64,000 nt of DNA from Sphingobium sp052327305 (GTDB lineage: Bacteria; Pseudomonadota; Alphaproteobacteria; Sphingomonadales; Sphingomonadaceae), in the NCBI RefSeq assembly GCF_052327305.1, contig NZ_CP182486.1:2666001-2730000 (forward strand), in the 5' to 3' direction. The notes beneath the pieces were generated by a model, which ran no database searches, was not told where the DNA came from, and saw only the letters and a list, made by a program, of their open reading frames with translations. Made by a program: the position numbers and the translations under genes. This document shows, in pieces, positions 33,657-41,393 of this stretch (position 1 is the first letter of the stretch; each line of letters starts with the position of its first letter).

Positions 33657-34328
33657 TCAGAAATCCGGCTGATCGTAATGCGTGGGCGGGATGATGACTT
33701 CCATCCGCTCGGCCAGAAGAGCGCGGAATGATGGCCGCGACTTGATGGCGGCATACCACCGCTTGGTGGGCCGGTGGCCCTGCCAGTCTATGCCGCCGAG
33801 ATAATCCGCCACGGAGATATGCGCCGCTGCGGTGATGTCCGCCAGCGTCATCGTGCCGCCGGCAAGCCAGCTGCGATGGTCCAGCAGATAGTCGGTATAG
33901 TCCATATGCGTGTTGGCGCGGCGCATGGCCTCACGCAGCACGCCTCCATCGGGCGCTGCCCGGTGGACGAGCCGCTTCTTCATGCGCTCATGGAGCAGGG
34001 GCGCAACGACGTCGCCAAAGACGATCTGGTCGAACCAGGCAGTCAGCCGGCGTATTTCCGCCCGATCGACCGGCGAGCCGGACATGAGCGGAAACTGATC
34101 GACCGTTTCCTCGAAATATTCGCAGATCGCCTGACTGTCACACAAGGTGATCGAGCGCGTGGCGTCGGTGAGCACTGGCGTGGTCCCGGCGGGGTTCATC
34201 TGCATGAAATCGTCGCGCGGCGCCCAGGGCGATTCGCGCTCAAGATCATAGGTGACGCCCTTTTCCGCCATGAGAAAGCGGACCTTGCGCGAAAAGGGAC
34301 AGAGCGGGAATTGATAGAGGAGCCACAT
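33657..34328 (-). CDS. fzlA: GST-fold protein, candidate FzlA cell-division factor
   Basis: Glutathione-transferase-fold protein of 223 residues: N-terminal thioredoxin-like domain with 'LCPFSRKVRFLMAEKG' and helical C-terminal domain. It ends in 'PPTHYDQPDF'. The Trp in 'ESPWAPRDDF' (W35) and the HY...DF tail match features I recall for Caulobacter FzlA, an essential FtsZ-binding GST-like protein. That comparison is from memory. If not FzlA it is a plain GST of the same subgroup. Confidence 0.7.
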   Translation of the reverse strand: MWLLYQFPLCPFSRKVRFLMAEKGVTYDLERESPWAPRDDFMQMNPAGTTPVLTDATRSITLCDSQAICEYFEETVDQFPLMSGSPVDRAEIRRLTAWFDQIVFGDVVAPLLHERMKKRLVHRAAPDGGVLREAMRRANTHMDYTDYLLDHRSWLAGGTMTLADITAAAHISVADYLGGIDWQGHRPTKRWYAAIKSRPSFRALLAERMEVIIPPTHYDQPDF

Positions 34329-34413
34329 GGAATGGCTCTGTTAGGCTCAAGCGAGGCGAAGCGGAAGGCACTTCACCCGCAGGCATGCAATATAGTTCAC
34401 TCCCGAAAGAAGG

Positions 34414-34869
34414 TCAGTTCTCCACCCCGGCCATCCCGTCGCGCACACCTTCGATCACGCCGCGCATCGCTTCCTGCATCGCGGGGAGCATCTGCGCCAC
34501 CGCGCCCGCCATGGCACCAGCCATTTGCGTTCCCCGGCGCATCTTGCCATCAAGATCCCGCTCGAATTCAGGGTTGTTCCGAGCCATCACGTCGCCCAGC
34601 GTCGCATCGCGCGGCAAGCCTGACGGCGCGGCGTCGGGATCGGCACTCCGCACAGCTTCGGCCATGCCGCCCACGGGCATGGCCAGCAGGGCGCGAGTCA
34701 CCGCGGCCATCGCATTTGCCATGCGCGCCTGCGTGGCGGGATCAGACATTCCCTTTGCCAGTTCGCTCCCATCCACGGACTCACGGGCAAGCGCGGGATG
34801 TGCGCCGAGAAGAAGGGCTGGCACCAGCGCGAAACCGGCGGCGCGAAGAGAAAGGGTTGGGCGTGACAT
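34414..34869 (-). CDS. Hypothetical exported protein
   Basis: Not recognised. 151 residues with a clear signal peptide (cleavage near 'HPALA', about 28). The mature part is Ala/Met-rich, with two amphipathic helical stretches, 'ATQARMANAMAAVTRALLAM' and 'MAGAMAGAVAQMLPAMQEAM'. It probably is a small periplasmic helical protein. It lies alone between the FzlA-like gene and a divergent small gene. Confidence 0.65.
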   Translation of the reverse strand: MSRPTLSLRAAGFALVPALLLGAHPALARESVDGSELAKGMSDPATQARMANAMAAVTRALLAMPVGGMAEAVRSADPDAAPSGLPRDATLGDVMARNNPEFERDLDGKMRRGTQMAGAMAGAVAQMLPAMQEAMRGVIEGVRDGMAGVEN

Positions 34870-34987
34870 AATCCAGGCTCCTGATCGGGCATGGCGGCGT
34901 CAATAAACGCAAAGACCACGCTGTGGATGAAAGCAGCTTTCGCCAGCCTGAATGGAACAGCGCCCCGGCTTTGATCGTATTGCGCTC

Positions 34988-35467
34988 ATGGACCCGAACG
35001 CCCACCGAATAGCCGTGGTGGCGGCCATCGCGCTGGTCTCTGCAACCAGTGGAGTGGCTCTGGGCAACTTCGCGGTGTCGAAGAGCCCTTCGGCGAGCGC
35101 CATGTTCGCCGGAGCCGATGCTGTGACGGACGAGACGGCTGCGTTCGAGGCATCTCCACCGGAAGCGCGCCCCGATCTATCGCCGACACATTATAGCTGC
35201 ACCGGGTGCGATGCTCGCCTTCACAAGGACGTTGCCTTCGTCGATACGTTCGAGCCGTTCGATAACCCGTCGCCGCCCGAGCCCGCTGCCGTCACCTATG
35301 CGCCGGTCGATGCGCCACAGCCTGCCCGTCGCCTTCAGAATGACCCCATGACCATCGACACCAAGGTGGGAGACGTATCGCGTCCTCGCGCAACGCCGGG
35401 TGCCGGCGTACTGGCGCCTCCGGTGCTCAGTCCACCGCCGCCCGAGCCGGTCAATCCAATTCTGTAG
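34988..35467 (+). CDS. Hypothetical membrane-anchored Pro-rich protein
   Basis: Not recognised. 159 residues from ATG 34988. One N-terminal hydrophobic segment (about 7-25, 'IAVVAAIALVSATSGVALG') is followed by a CxxC motif in 'HYSCTGCDARLHKD'. The remainder is Pro- and Ala-rich, low in complexity and ends 'PPEPVNPIL'. This looks like an envelope protein with an extended periplasmic arm. ATG 34952 is also in frame. The CxxC could bind a metal or form a disulfide. Confidence 0.65.
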   Translation: MDPNAHRIAVVAAIALVSATSGVALGNFAVSKSPSASAMFAGADAVTDETAAFEASPPEARPDLSPTHYSCTGCDARLHKDVAFVDTFEPFDNPSPPEPAAVTYAPVDAPQPARRLQNDPMTIDTKVGDVSRPRATPGAGVLAPPVLSPPPPEPVNPIL

Positions 35468-35474
35468 ACTTCGC

Positions 35475-36521
35475 TCAGGTCGCGACGAGTTGCAGCGGTA
35501 CGATCTCGATGATGATGTCACCCGTGGCGAGTTGCTGCGCCGCCGGTTCCCAAAAGCCGATGATCTCGTCTCCACGATGGATGCGCACGCCCAGGCCGGT
35601 CGAGAGCGCGGCGAGCGGCTTGCCGACTTCGCCCGGCCGGACGGCGCGCTCAGCGAGGCGCACCTTGCCGCCTGTTGCCGCAAGATCAGTGAGATAATCC
35701 GCAACGCGTGGCCCCTCGCAGGAGCCAGCGAGCAGGAGGCCGGCGAAGCTCGCGGGATTGATAACGGTCGTGGCACCGGCCTGCCGGGCCAGCAACTCAT
35801 TGTCCTGCGCCCGCACGACAACGCTGATCGGCACATAGGGCGCCAGATGGCGGGCAGTCAGCGTAATGAGGATCGACGTATCGTCCCGCCCGGCCGCGAC
35901 GATCACGGACTGCGCACGCCCCACGCGCACATCGTCGAGGGTCTGATCCCGCGTCGCGTCGCCCTTCAGCACATTGCAGCCCATCGCCTCGGCAATAGCG
36001 AGCGAGGCATCGTCATTGTCTATGACGACGATGCACTCAGGCCGGACGCCACGCGCCGTGAGCTCGTGCACTGCCTCCGCGCCGCTGGTGCCATAGCCGA
36101 CGACGATGATGTGATCGGTGAGTTGCTGCTGGATGCGCGCCATGCGCCACTTCCCCAATACGCTGCGAAAGACGAAATGATAGGCTGTCCCCAGGAAGAT
36201 GAGCCAGACGAAAATGCGGATCGGCGTGACGAAGAACGTCTCGAAGAGCTTGGTCCGGTCGCTGATGGGCACGATGTCGCCATAGCCGACGGTCGTGACC
36301 GTGACTGTGGTGAAGTAAAGAACGTCGATGAAGCTGATCGGTCGGCCGGGATTATTCGTATCCGCAAGACCGTCCGCATCAAACCAGTGGACTACCAGCA
36401 CCACGGCCATAAGCGCCAGAATCAGCCCGACGCGCCAGCCAAGATCGGCCCAGACCGGCAGCGCGGACCGGCGGCGCAGGAAGGCATGGGCCGGCGGGCG
36501 GGGATCGTCGCGACGGGGCAT
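35475..36521 (-). CDS. Potassium channel family protein with TrkA-N domain
   Basis: Kch/MthK-type K+ channel of 348 residues. Two membrane helices flank a pore loop with the selectivity filter 'TVTTVGYGD'. A cytoplasmic RCK/TrkA-N domain follows ('HIIVVGYGTSGAEAVHEL', 'LKGDATRDQTLDDVRV') and a TrkA-C-like end. ATG 36521 was used; TTG 36557 is an upstream alternative. It lies downstream of surE's convergent neighbours and is probably its own unit. Confidence 0.88.
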   Translation of the reverse strand: MPRRDDPRPPAHAFLRRRSALPVWADLGWRVGLILALMAVVLVVHWFDADGLADTNNPGRPISFIDVLYFTTVTVTTVGYGDIVPISDRTKLFETFFVTPIRIFVWLIFLGTAYHFVFRSVLGKWRMARIQQQLTDHIIVVGYGTSGAEAVHELTARGVRPECIVVIDNDDASLAIAEAMGCNVLKGDATRDQTLDDVRVGRAQSVIVAAGRDDTSILITLTARHLAPYVPISVVVRAQDNELLARQAGATTVINPASFAGLLLAGSCEGPRVADYLTDLAATGGKVRLAERAVRPGEVGKPLAALSTGLGVRIHRGDEIIGFWEPAAQQLATGDIIIEIVPLQLVAT

Positions 36522-36593
36522 CGACCAATGGGTGCCACTCCGCACTATCGAGGGCAAGATGCTTTGCGGATGAGGAGAGGGGAGCGGAGCGGC

Positions 36594-37352
36594 CTAGAAG
36601 CGTGCCGAGACCGCCGCCAGCGAAGCCTCATGCGTGAGGTCATAGTGGAGCGGCGTCACCGCGATATAGCCCTCCGCCACTGCCGCGAGATCGCTGTCCG
36701 GTGGAACGCTGTCCGAATGATCCAGACCAAACCAGAAATAGGGGTAGCCGCGCGGGTCCACGCCCGTGACGATGCGGGTGCGATCGACATCATGGAAACC
36801 CTGCCGTGCGACGCGGATGCCCTTCACTGCGTCTGGCGCGATCGCCGGAAAATTGACGTTCATCAGCGTCTTGGGATTGTGCGGAAGCTCAAGCAGACTG
36901 CGGACGACTCGTTCGCCCCAGACCCGCGCAACGTCGAAGGGCACGGCATCGCCCTTATGCTCCTTGCGATACACTTGGCTGAGCGCGATCGAGCGAATGC
37001 CCGAAATCGCGCCCTCCATCGCTGCCGAGACCGTGCCCGAATAGGTGACGTCCTCGGCCAGATTGGCACCGCGATTGACCCCCGAGAGCACGAGATCGGG
37101 CGGGGCGTCTTTCATGAGATGGCCCACCGCCAACATCACTGCGTCCGTTGGCGTACCGGAGACGCTGTAATGCTTCTCGCCATGCTGGCGCAGGCGCAGC
37201 GGCCGGGAGAGCATGAGGCTGTGGCCCGCGCCGGACTGCTCTTCGTCCGGAGCGACGATCCAGATATCGTCGCTGAATGCGCATGCGATCTCGTGCAGCA
37301 CCCTGAGTCCGGGCGCATGCACGCCGTCGTCATTGGTGAGGAGAATGCGCAT
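36594..37352 (-). CDS. surE: 5'/3'-nucleotidase SurE
   Basis: Stationary-phase survival nucleotidase, 252 residues. The N-terminal metal site 'MRILLTNDDGVHAPGL' and 'VSGTPTDAV', 'DLVLSGVNRGANLAEDVTYSGTV' are diagnostic. The ATG overlaps the stop of serS (TGATG), so the two are translationally coupled. In many alphaproteobacteria pcm follows surE, but it is absent here. Confidence 0.96.
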   Translation of the reverse strand: MRILLTNDDGVHAPGLRVLHEIACAFSDDIWIVAPDEEQSGAGHSLMLSRPLRLRQHGEKHYSVSGTPTDAVMLAVGHLMKDAPPDLVLSGVNRGANLAEDVTYSGTVSAAMEGAISGIRSIALSQVYRKEHKGDAVPFDVARVWGERVVRSLLELPHNPKTLMNVNFPAIAPDAVKGIRVARQGFHDVDRTRIVTGVDPRGYPYFWFGLDHSDSVPPDSDLAAVAEGYIAVTPLHYDLTHEASLAAVSARF

Positions 37353-38629
37353 CAGCGCGGCACGAGGCGATCGAGTCCACCCATATAGGCGGCGAGCGCC
37401 GGGGGCACATCGACCGAACCGTCCGCGTTTTGATAATTCTCCAGCACCGCGACCAGCGTGCGGCCGACGGCGAGGCCGGAGCCGTTCAGCGTGTGAGCGA
37501 AGCGGGTGCCCTTCTCGCCTTCGGGGCGGAAGCGGGTATTCATGCGCCGTGCCTGGAAATCATTGCAGGTCGAGACCGAGCTGATCTCGCGATAGGTTTG
37601 CTGGCTGGGCAACCACACTTCGAGATCGAAGGTCTTGGCGGCCGTGAAGCCCATGTCGCCAGTGCAAAGCAGCATCCGGCGATAGGGCAGGCCAAGCGCT
37701 TCCAGAATGCTCTCCGCGCTCTGAAGCATATGAGCGTGCTCATCCGCCGCCTGCTCGGGCGTGCAGATGGAGACCAGCTCGACCTTCTCGAACTGGTGCT
37801 GCCGGATGAAGCCGCGCGTGTCCCGTCCGGCCGAGCCAGCCTCCGAGCGGAAGCAAGGAGTGAGCGCAGTCATGCGGATCGGCAGATCGGACTGGGTGAG
37901 GATCTGCTCGCGCACCAGATTGGTCAGCGAAACCTCGGCGGTGGGGATCAGCCAGCGGCCGTCCGTGGTGCGGAAAAGATCTTCGGCGAACTTGGGGAGC
38001 TGGCCCGTGCCGACCAGTGCCTCGTCCCGTACCAGCACAGGCGGATTGACCTCCTCATAGCCATTTTCGCGTGTCTGCACGTCCAGCATGAACTGGGCGA
38101 GCGCGCGGTGGAGGCGGGCCATCTGGCCGCGCAGCGCGGTAAAGCGCGCGCCGGACATGCGGGCCGCGCTCTCGAAATCGAGGCCGAGCGCCGGTCCGAA
38201 ATCGGCGTGATCCTGCGGCGTGAAGTCGAAAATGCGCGGTTCGCCCCAGCGCTTCACTTCCACATTGCCGGTTTCGTCCGTGCCGGGCGGGACATCGTCG
38301 GCGGGAATATTGGGAATGGCGAGAAGCAGGGCGTCCAGCTCGGAAGCCGCAGCGCGCTCCTCTTCTTCAATGGCCGGGAGGCTCGTTTTGAGTTCGGCGA
38401 CTTCCGCTTTGAGCTGCTCGGCGCGCTCGGCTTCGCCCTTCGCCATGGCCTGACCGATCGCCTTGCTGGCGTCGTTGCGGCGGGCGAGTCCTTCCTGCGC
38501 ACGGGTGGCGGCGGAGCGGCGCCGCGCATCCAAATCGAGCAATGCGGATGAGCCCGCTTCCAGCCCCCGCCGGGCAAGGCCGGCATCAAAGGCTTCGGGA
38601 TTTTCGCGAATGGCTTTTATGTCATGCAT
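37352..38629 (-). CDS. serS: Seryl-tRNA synthetase
   Basis: Class II aminoacyl-tRNA synthetase, 425 residues. It has the N-terminal coiled-coil arm (about 30-105), motif 2 region 'TPCFRSEAGSAGRDTRGFIRQHQFEKVE', and motif 3 'NGSGLAVGRTLVAVLENYQ'. Length and motifs are normal. First gene of a serS-surE unit, divergent from dksA. Confidence 0.97.
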   Translation of the reverse strand: MHDIKAIRENPEAFDAGLARRGLEAGSSALLDLDARRRSAATRAQEGLARRNDASKAIGQAMAKGEAERAEQLKAEVAELKTSLPAIEEEERAAASELDALLLAIPNIPADDVPPGTDETGNVEVKRWGEPRIFDFTPQDHADFGPALGLDFESAARMSGARFTALRGQMARLHRALAQFMLDVQTRENGYEEVNPPVLVRDEALVGTGQLPKFAEDLFRTTDGRWLIPTAEVSLTNLVREQILTQSDLPIRMTALTPCFRSEAGSAGRDTRGFIRQHQFEKVELVSICTPEQAADEHAHMLQSAESILEALGLPYRRMLLCTGDMGFTAAKTFDLEVWLPSQQTYREISSVSTCNDFQARRMNTRFRPEGEKGTRFAHTLNGSGLAVGRTLVAVLENYQNADGSVDVPPALAAYMGGLDRLVPR

Positions 38630-38894
38630 GGCCGGCCGCCTATGCCGCTTCGCCGCAAGGGGATCAAGCGGCGCGGCCGATGGCCGCCTGCTTTGATGGG
38701 ACGAGGGGGCAGCGTGCGTTCAGGGACATTCTGCTCCGTTAACCTGAGGTAACCGCCCGGCGTCCGGAAAAGCGCGCGATCAGCAGACGGCCCGTCGCGC
38801 GATCTTTCTGCGCGCTTGTCTCGGGGCAATGGCGCGATTATAGGCGCGCCAAGGTGACCGGGTGCGTTCGCCTGGTCGAAGGGCGAGAACAGCG

Positions 38895-39362
38895 ATGGCC
38901 ACGGCTTCCAGTACGACGACAGATAAGGCCACTAACGATAATAGCGGGCACACGGAACTCCCGGAGGGCTATCGTCCCAGCCCCGACGAAGAGTTCATGA
39001 ACCCCCTCCAGCTCGAATATTTCCGGCGGAGGCTGCTCGACTGGAAAAAGCAGATTCTTGCGGAGGCGGAGGGCACGCTGGCCGTGCTGCAAAGCGAGCC
39101 GCTGCGTGAACCCGACCTCAACGACCGAGCATCGAGCGAAACCGACTGGTCGATCGAACTGCGCACGCGGGACCGGCAGCGCAAGCTCATCTCAAAGATC
39201 GACGCGGCGCTCCGCCGAATCGAAGACGGCGAATATGGATATTGCGAAGTGACCGGAGAGCCGATCTCGCTTGGCCGGCTGGAAGCGCGTCCCATCGCCA
39301 CGATGACAGTGGAGGCGCAAGAGCGCCATGAGCGCCAGGAAAAGATCTCCCGGGACGATTAA
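38895..39362 (+). CDS. dksA: RNA polymerase-binding transcription factor DksA
   Basis: Stringent-response cofactor that binds the RNA polymerase secondary channel with ppGpp. The 155 residues have the coiled-coil with 'LNDRASSETDWSIELRTRDR' and a reduced zinc-finger region 'GYCEVTGEPISLGRLEARP', with a single Cys as is usual in alphaproteobacteria. I chose ATG 38895, with GGCGAG upstream; ATG 38862 adds 11 residues. The next gene is the PilZ protein, 26 bases on. Confidence 0.95.
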   Translation: MATASSTTTDKATNDNSGHTELPEGYRPSPDEEFMNPLQLEYFRRRLLDWKKQILAEAEGTLAVLQSEPLREPDLNDRASSETDWSIELRTRDRQRKLISKIDAALRRIEDGEYGYCEVTGEPISLGRLEARPIATMTVEAQERHERQEKISRDD

Positions 39363-39388
39363 ACCCAACGCATGACAGGCCCGATGGC

Positions 39389-39766
39389 ATGACAAGTCCC
39401 GACGAGCATGAGGACAATGGGCCTCAAAATCGCGGCTCGAAGCGGGACAGCCTTTTCCTGCTCGCGGCAGCCCGGCTCGAAGGTGGCGACTCGGTCGGCC
39501 GGCTGCGCATCCGCAACCTCTCCGAGACCGGCCTCATGGCCGACTGCGAAACGCCCCTCGCGAAAGACGACAAGGTGATTGTCGATCTTCGAGGGGTCGG
39601 GGAGGTATCTGGCACAGTAAGGTGGTTCGCGGACGGGCGGATCGGCATGGAGTTCGATCAGCGGATCGACCCGCAGGGCGCCCGCAAGCCAGTCAGCAAA
39701 GGCCGGGAGGATGTGCCCAGCTATTTGCGGCCGATCGTCTCCGGCCGGCCCGGCTTTCGCCGCTAG
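39389..39766 (+). CDS. PilZ domain protein
   Basis: 125-residue protein consisting essentially of one PilZ domain. It shows 'RIRNLSETGLMADCETPL' (the (D/N)xSxxG motif appears as NLSETG) and 'GTVRWFADGRIGMEFDQRI'. The usual upstream RxxxR c-di-GMP motif is not clear (GSKRDSLF), so binding is uncertain. It probably is co-transcribed with dksA. Confidence 0.85.
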   Translation: MTSPDEHEDNGPQNRGSKRDSLFLLAAARLEGGDSVGRLRIRNLSETGLMADCETPLAKDDKVIVDLRGVGEVSGTVRWFADGRIGMEFDQRIDPQGARKPVSKGREDVPSYLRPIVSGRPGFRR

Positions 39767-39827
39767 GACCGACGCAGTCTGGACGGCCGCGAGCGGCATC
39801 CAGAAAAGCATGAATTTGTGGAAGTAT

Positions 39828-39901
39828 TGAGGGGAGAGCTGCCTGTTGCACGGCGCTCCATCCCCTCAGTGCTGAATCTGGCGTTTGCCGGTCTTACCGG
39901 C
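39828..39901 (+). ncRNA. Candidate structured RNA, type unknown
   Basis: tgagggga (39828-39835) pairs perfectly with tcccctca (39861-39868). The enclosed bases continue the stem through gagc/gctc and gcc/ggc, giving a long hairpin. A second perfect hairpin follows at 39887-39901. I do not recognise a known RNA family, and the strand is a guess. It could also be a pair of decay or termination structures for the dksA-PilZ mRNA. Confidence 0.25.
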
Positions 39902-39965
39902 GGCCCCTCTCCAATGATTCTTTTATGTACGCCTCAGCAAGACGGCACTTAGCGGGGCCTGCGGC

Positions 39966-39997
39966 AAAAAAAAAGGCCGACGCGAACGCCGGCCTTT
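39966..39997 (-). terminator. Strong minus-strand terminator with UUCG loop
   Basis: On the minus strand ggccggcg-ttcg-cgtcggcc folds into an 8-bp stem capped by a UUCG tetraloop and is followed by nine T. On the plus strand the same stem is followed by only three T. The nearest minus-strand gene with a start codon upstream of it that is securely called is the peptidase ending at 40356, 359 bases away. Confidence 0.7.
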
Positions 39998-40012
39998 GAG
40001 TCTTAGGAGAGG

Positions 40013-40111
40013 ATGCCTGAAAGGCAGGTTCAAGTTAGCAAATGCAGCATTTGCTGCAAGTGCGAAAACGCAACCTTTGAATGCAAAAAATGCAACTACC
40101 TCTTATCGTGA
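40013..40111 (+). CDS. Candidate 32-residue cysteine-rich small protein
   Basis: Not recognised and unproven. The short frame begins ATG with AGGAG a few bases upstream, and reads 32 residues with six Cys: KCSICCKCEN ... FECKKCNYLLS, spaced C-x2-C-C-x-C-x6-C-x2-C. Lys and Glu surround the Cys, as in small zinc-binding knuckles. Its composition (many aaa, tgc and gaa codons) is unlike neighbouring genes. Its TGA overlaps an ATG that opens a second 25-codon frame. The opposite strand also has an open frame here (40035-40271), which weakens the case. Confidence 0.3.
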   Translation: MPERQVQVSKCSICCKCENATFECKKCNYLLS

Positions 40112-40355
40112 TGAAAAACCGAGATAAACTGCCGCAGATGAGCAAAATCGGCCATAATGATGGAGTTGGTTGCGCTGCGAGCGAATAGGGCTTGCGCCGG
40201 CGTTTAAACCAGATCCGCACGGCGAGGTTGACGAGTTCCGTAGCGTCAATTCGGGACAGTCTTGCGGTCAATGGTGGTCCACCTGCGCCGAAGCGATGCG
40301 GAAAAGACCATCTATATCCGTCACCGTATCCCCAATTTAGCCCGTGATACGATTC

Positions 40356-41237
40356 CTACTTCGCGAAGGTATCGCACTGGCGCGGATCGCCCGAGTCGAG
40401 GCCTTTCTTGAGCCAGGTCATGCGCTGCTCGCTGGACCCGTGCGTAAAGCTGTCCGGCATCGGGCGCTGGCCGGCCTCACGCTGAAGCGTATCGTCACCG
40501 ATCGCTTGAGCCGCGCGCAGACCTTCTTCCAGATCGCCCGCTTCCATAAGGCCCGTGCGCTTGCCCCAGACGCCGGCATAACAGTCCGCCTGCAGTTCCA
40601 CCCGCACCTGAAGAGCATTGCCTTCGCTCTGCCCAAGCTGGCGCTGGGCACGATTGACCTCGGCCAGCGTCCCTTCGAGATCCTGAATATGATGGCCGAC
40701 TTCATGGGCGATCACATAAGCCTGCGCGAAGTCGCCCGGTGCGCCGAAGCGCTGCTGGAGCTCGTTGAAGAAGTCCGTGTCGAGGTAGATCTTTTTGTCG
40801 AGCGGGCAGTAGAACGGCCCCATGGCGGACTGAGCGGCGCCGCAGCCCGAGCGTCCGCTACGGGAATAGAAGGATAGGACCGTGGGCGCATAACGCTGGC
40901 CGTGCTCGGCGAAAATATCGTTCCACACTTTCTCGGTCGTCCCGAGAACCTTCAGCGAGAAGCTCTGCTGTTCCGTGAGCTGGCCACGCTCGACCTGTGT
41001 GCCCTGCGGGGCCGGGCTCATATTGCCGCCGCCTCCGCCCATCGGGTTCAAGCCGAGGAACGCCATGACCGCGAGCGCGATAACAATGCCGACACAGCCG
41101 AAGCGACTACCGATCATGGGGAGAAGAAGGCCGAAAAGACCGTTGCCGCCACCGAAGCCCATACCGCCGAAGCCGCCGCTGCTGCCGCCCTGCTGGATCT
41201 CGTAGTTGCTGCTCTCTTCCTGATCGTCCAGACGCAT
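40356..41237 (-). CDS. Neutral zinc metallopeptidase, YpfJ family
   Basis: Membrane-anchored metallopeptidase of 293 residues. The short acidic N-terminus is followed by a Gly-rich stretch and a membrane helix (about 42-62). The zinc motif HEVGHH and 'ELQADCYAGVWG' (third ligand) are present, followed by 'ASTGTHGSSEQR'-like C-terminal sequence ('DSFTHGSSEQRMTWLKKG'). Function in the family is unknown. ATG 41237 was used. Confidence 0.9.
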   Translation of the reverse strand: MRLDDQEESSNYEIQQGGSSGGFGGMGFGGGNGLFGLLLPMIGSRFGCVGIVIALAVMAFLGLNPMGGGGGNMSPAPQGTQVERGQLTEQQSFSLKVLGTTEKVWNDIFAEHGQRYAPTVLSFYSRSGRSGCGAAQSAMGPFYCPLDKKIYLDTDFFNELQQRFGAPGDFAQAYVIAHEVGHHIQDLEGTLAEVNRAQRQLGQSEGNALQVRVELQADCYAGVWGKRTGLMEAGDLEEGLRAAQAIGDDTLQREAGQRPMPDSFTHGSSEQRMTWLKKGLDSGDPRQCDTFAK

Positions 41238-41393
41238 GGTGGTAGCCCTTGGTCAAACTCTTTACCGGCGACGAAACTAGGCGGCGCGCGACGGGCTGGC
41301 AACGACGAACGGCGTGTCGCGTGCGTTAGATGCAGCCTTCATGAACCTATTGTCATTGGCGCGTCGCGTCCGCTTCCTATATCGCAATGCGCC

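Larger units (their letters stand above)
39767..40355. other. 589-bp intergenic region with RNA-like structure
   Basis: Lies between convergent genes (PilZ on plus, YpfJ-type peptidase on minus), so no promoter for them is needed here. Despite that it holds a strong bipartite hairpin (39828-39868), a second hairpin gccgg-tctta-ccggc (39887-39901) and a minus-strand terminator (39966-39997). It also holds a possible small Cys-rich ORF (40013-40111) in an A/T-richer patch. From 40190 to 40355 I see nothing definite. Confidence 0.6.

Noticed and set aside
39236..39280. DksA missing zinc-finger cysteines as a sign of inactivation
   Set aside because: One-Cys DksA is the normal form in alphaproteobacteria.
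40035..40271. 78-codon minus-strand frame in the 39767-40355 region
   Set aside because: TTG start without a ribosome binding site and an Arg/Cys-rich, hydrophobic C-terminus typical of reverse translation. It would, however, be followed by the minus-strand terminator, so it is not fully excluded.
40902..41393. 164-codon N-terminal extension of the patatin frame
   Set aside because: Antisense to the metallopeptidase gene and without homology; the patatin domain starts soon after ATG 41394.
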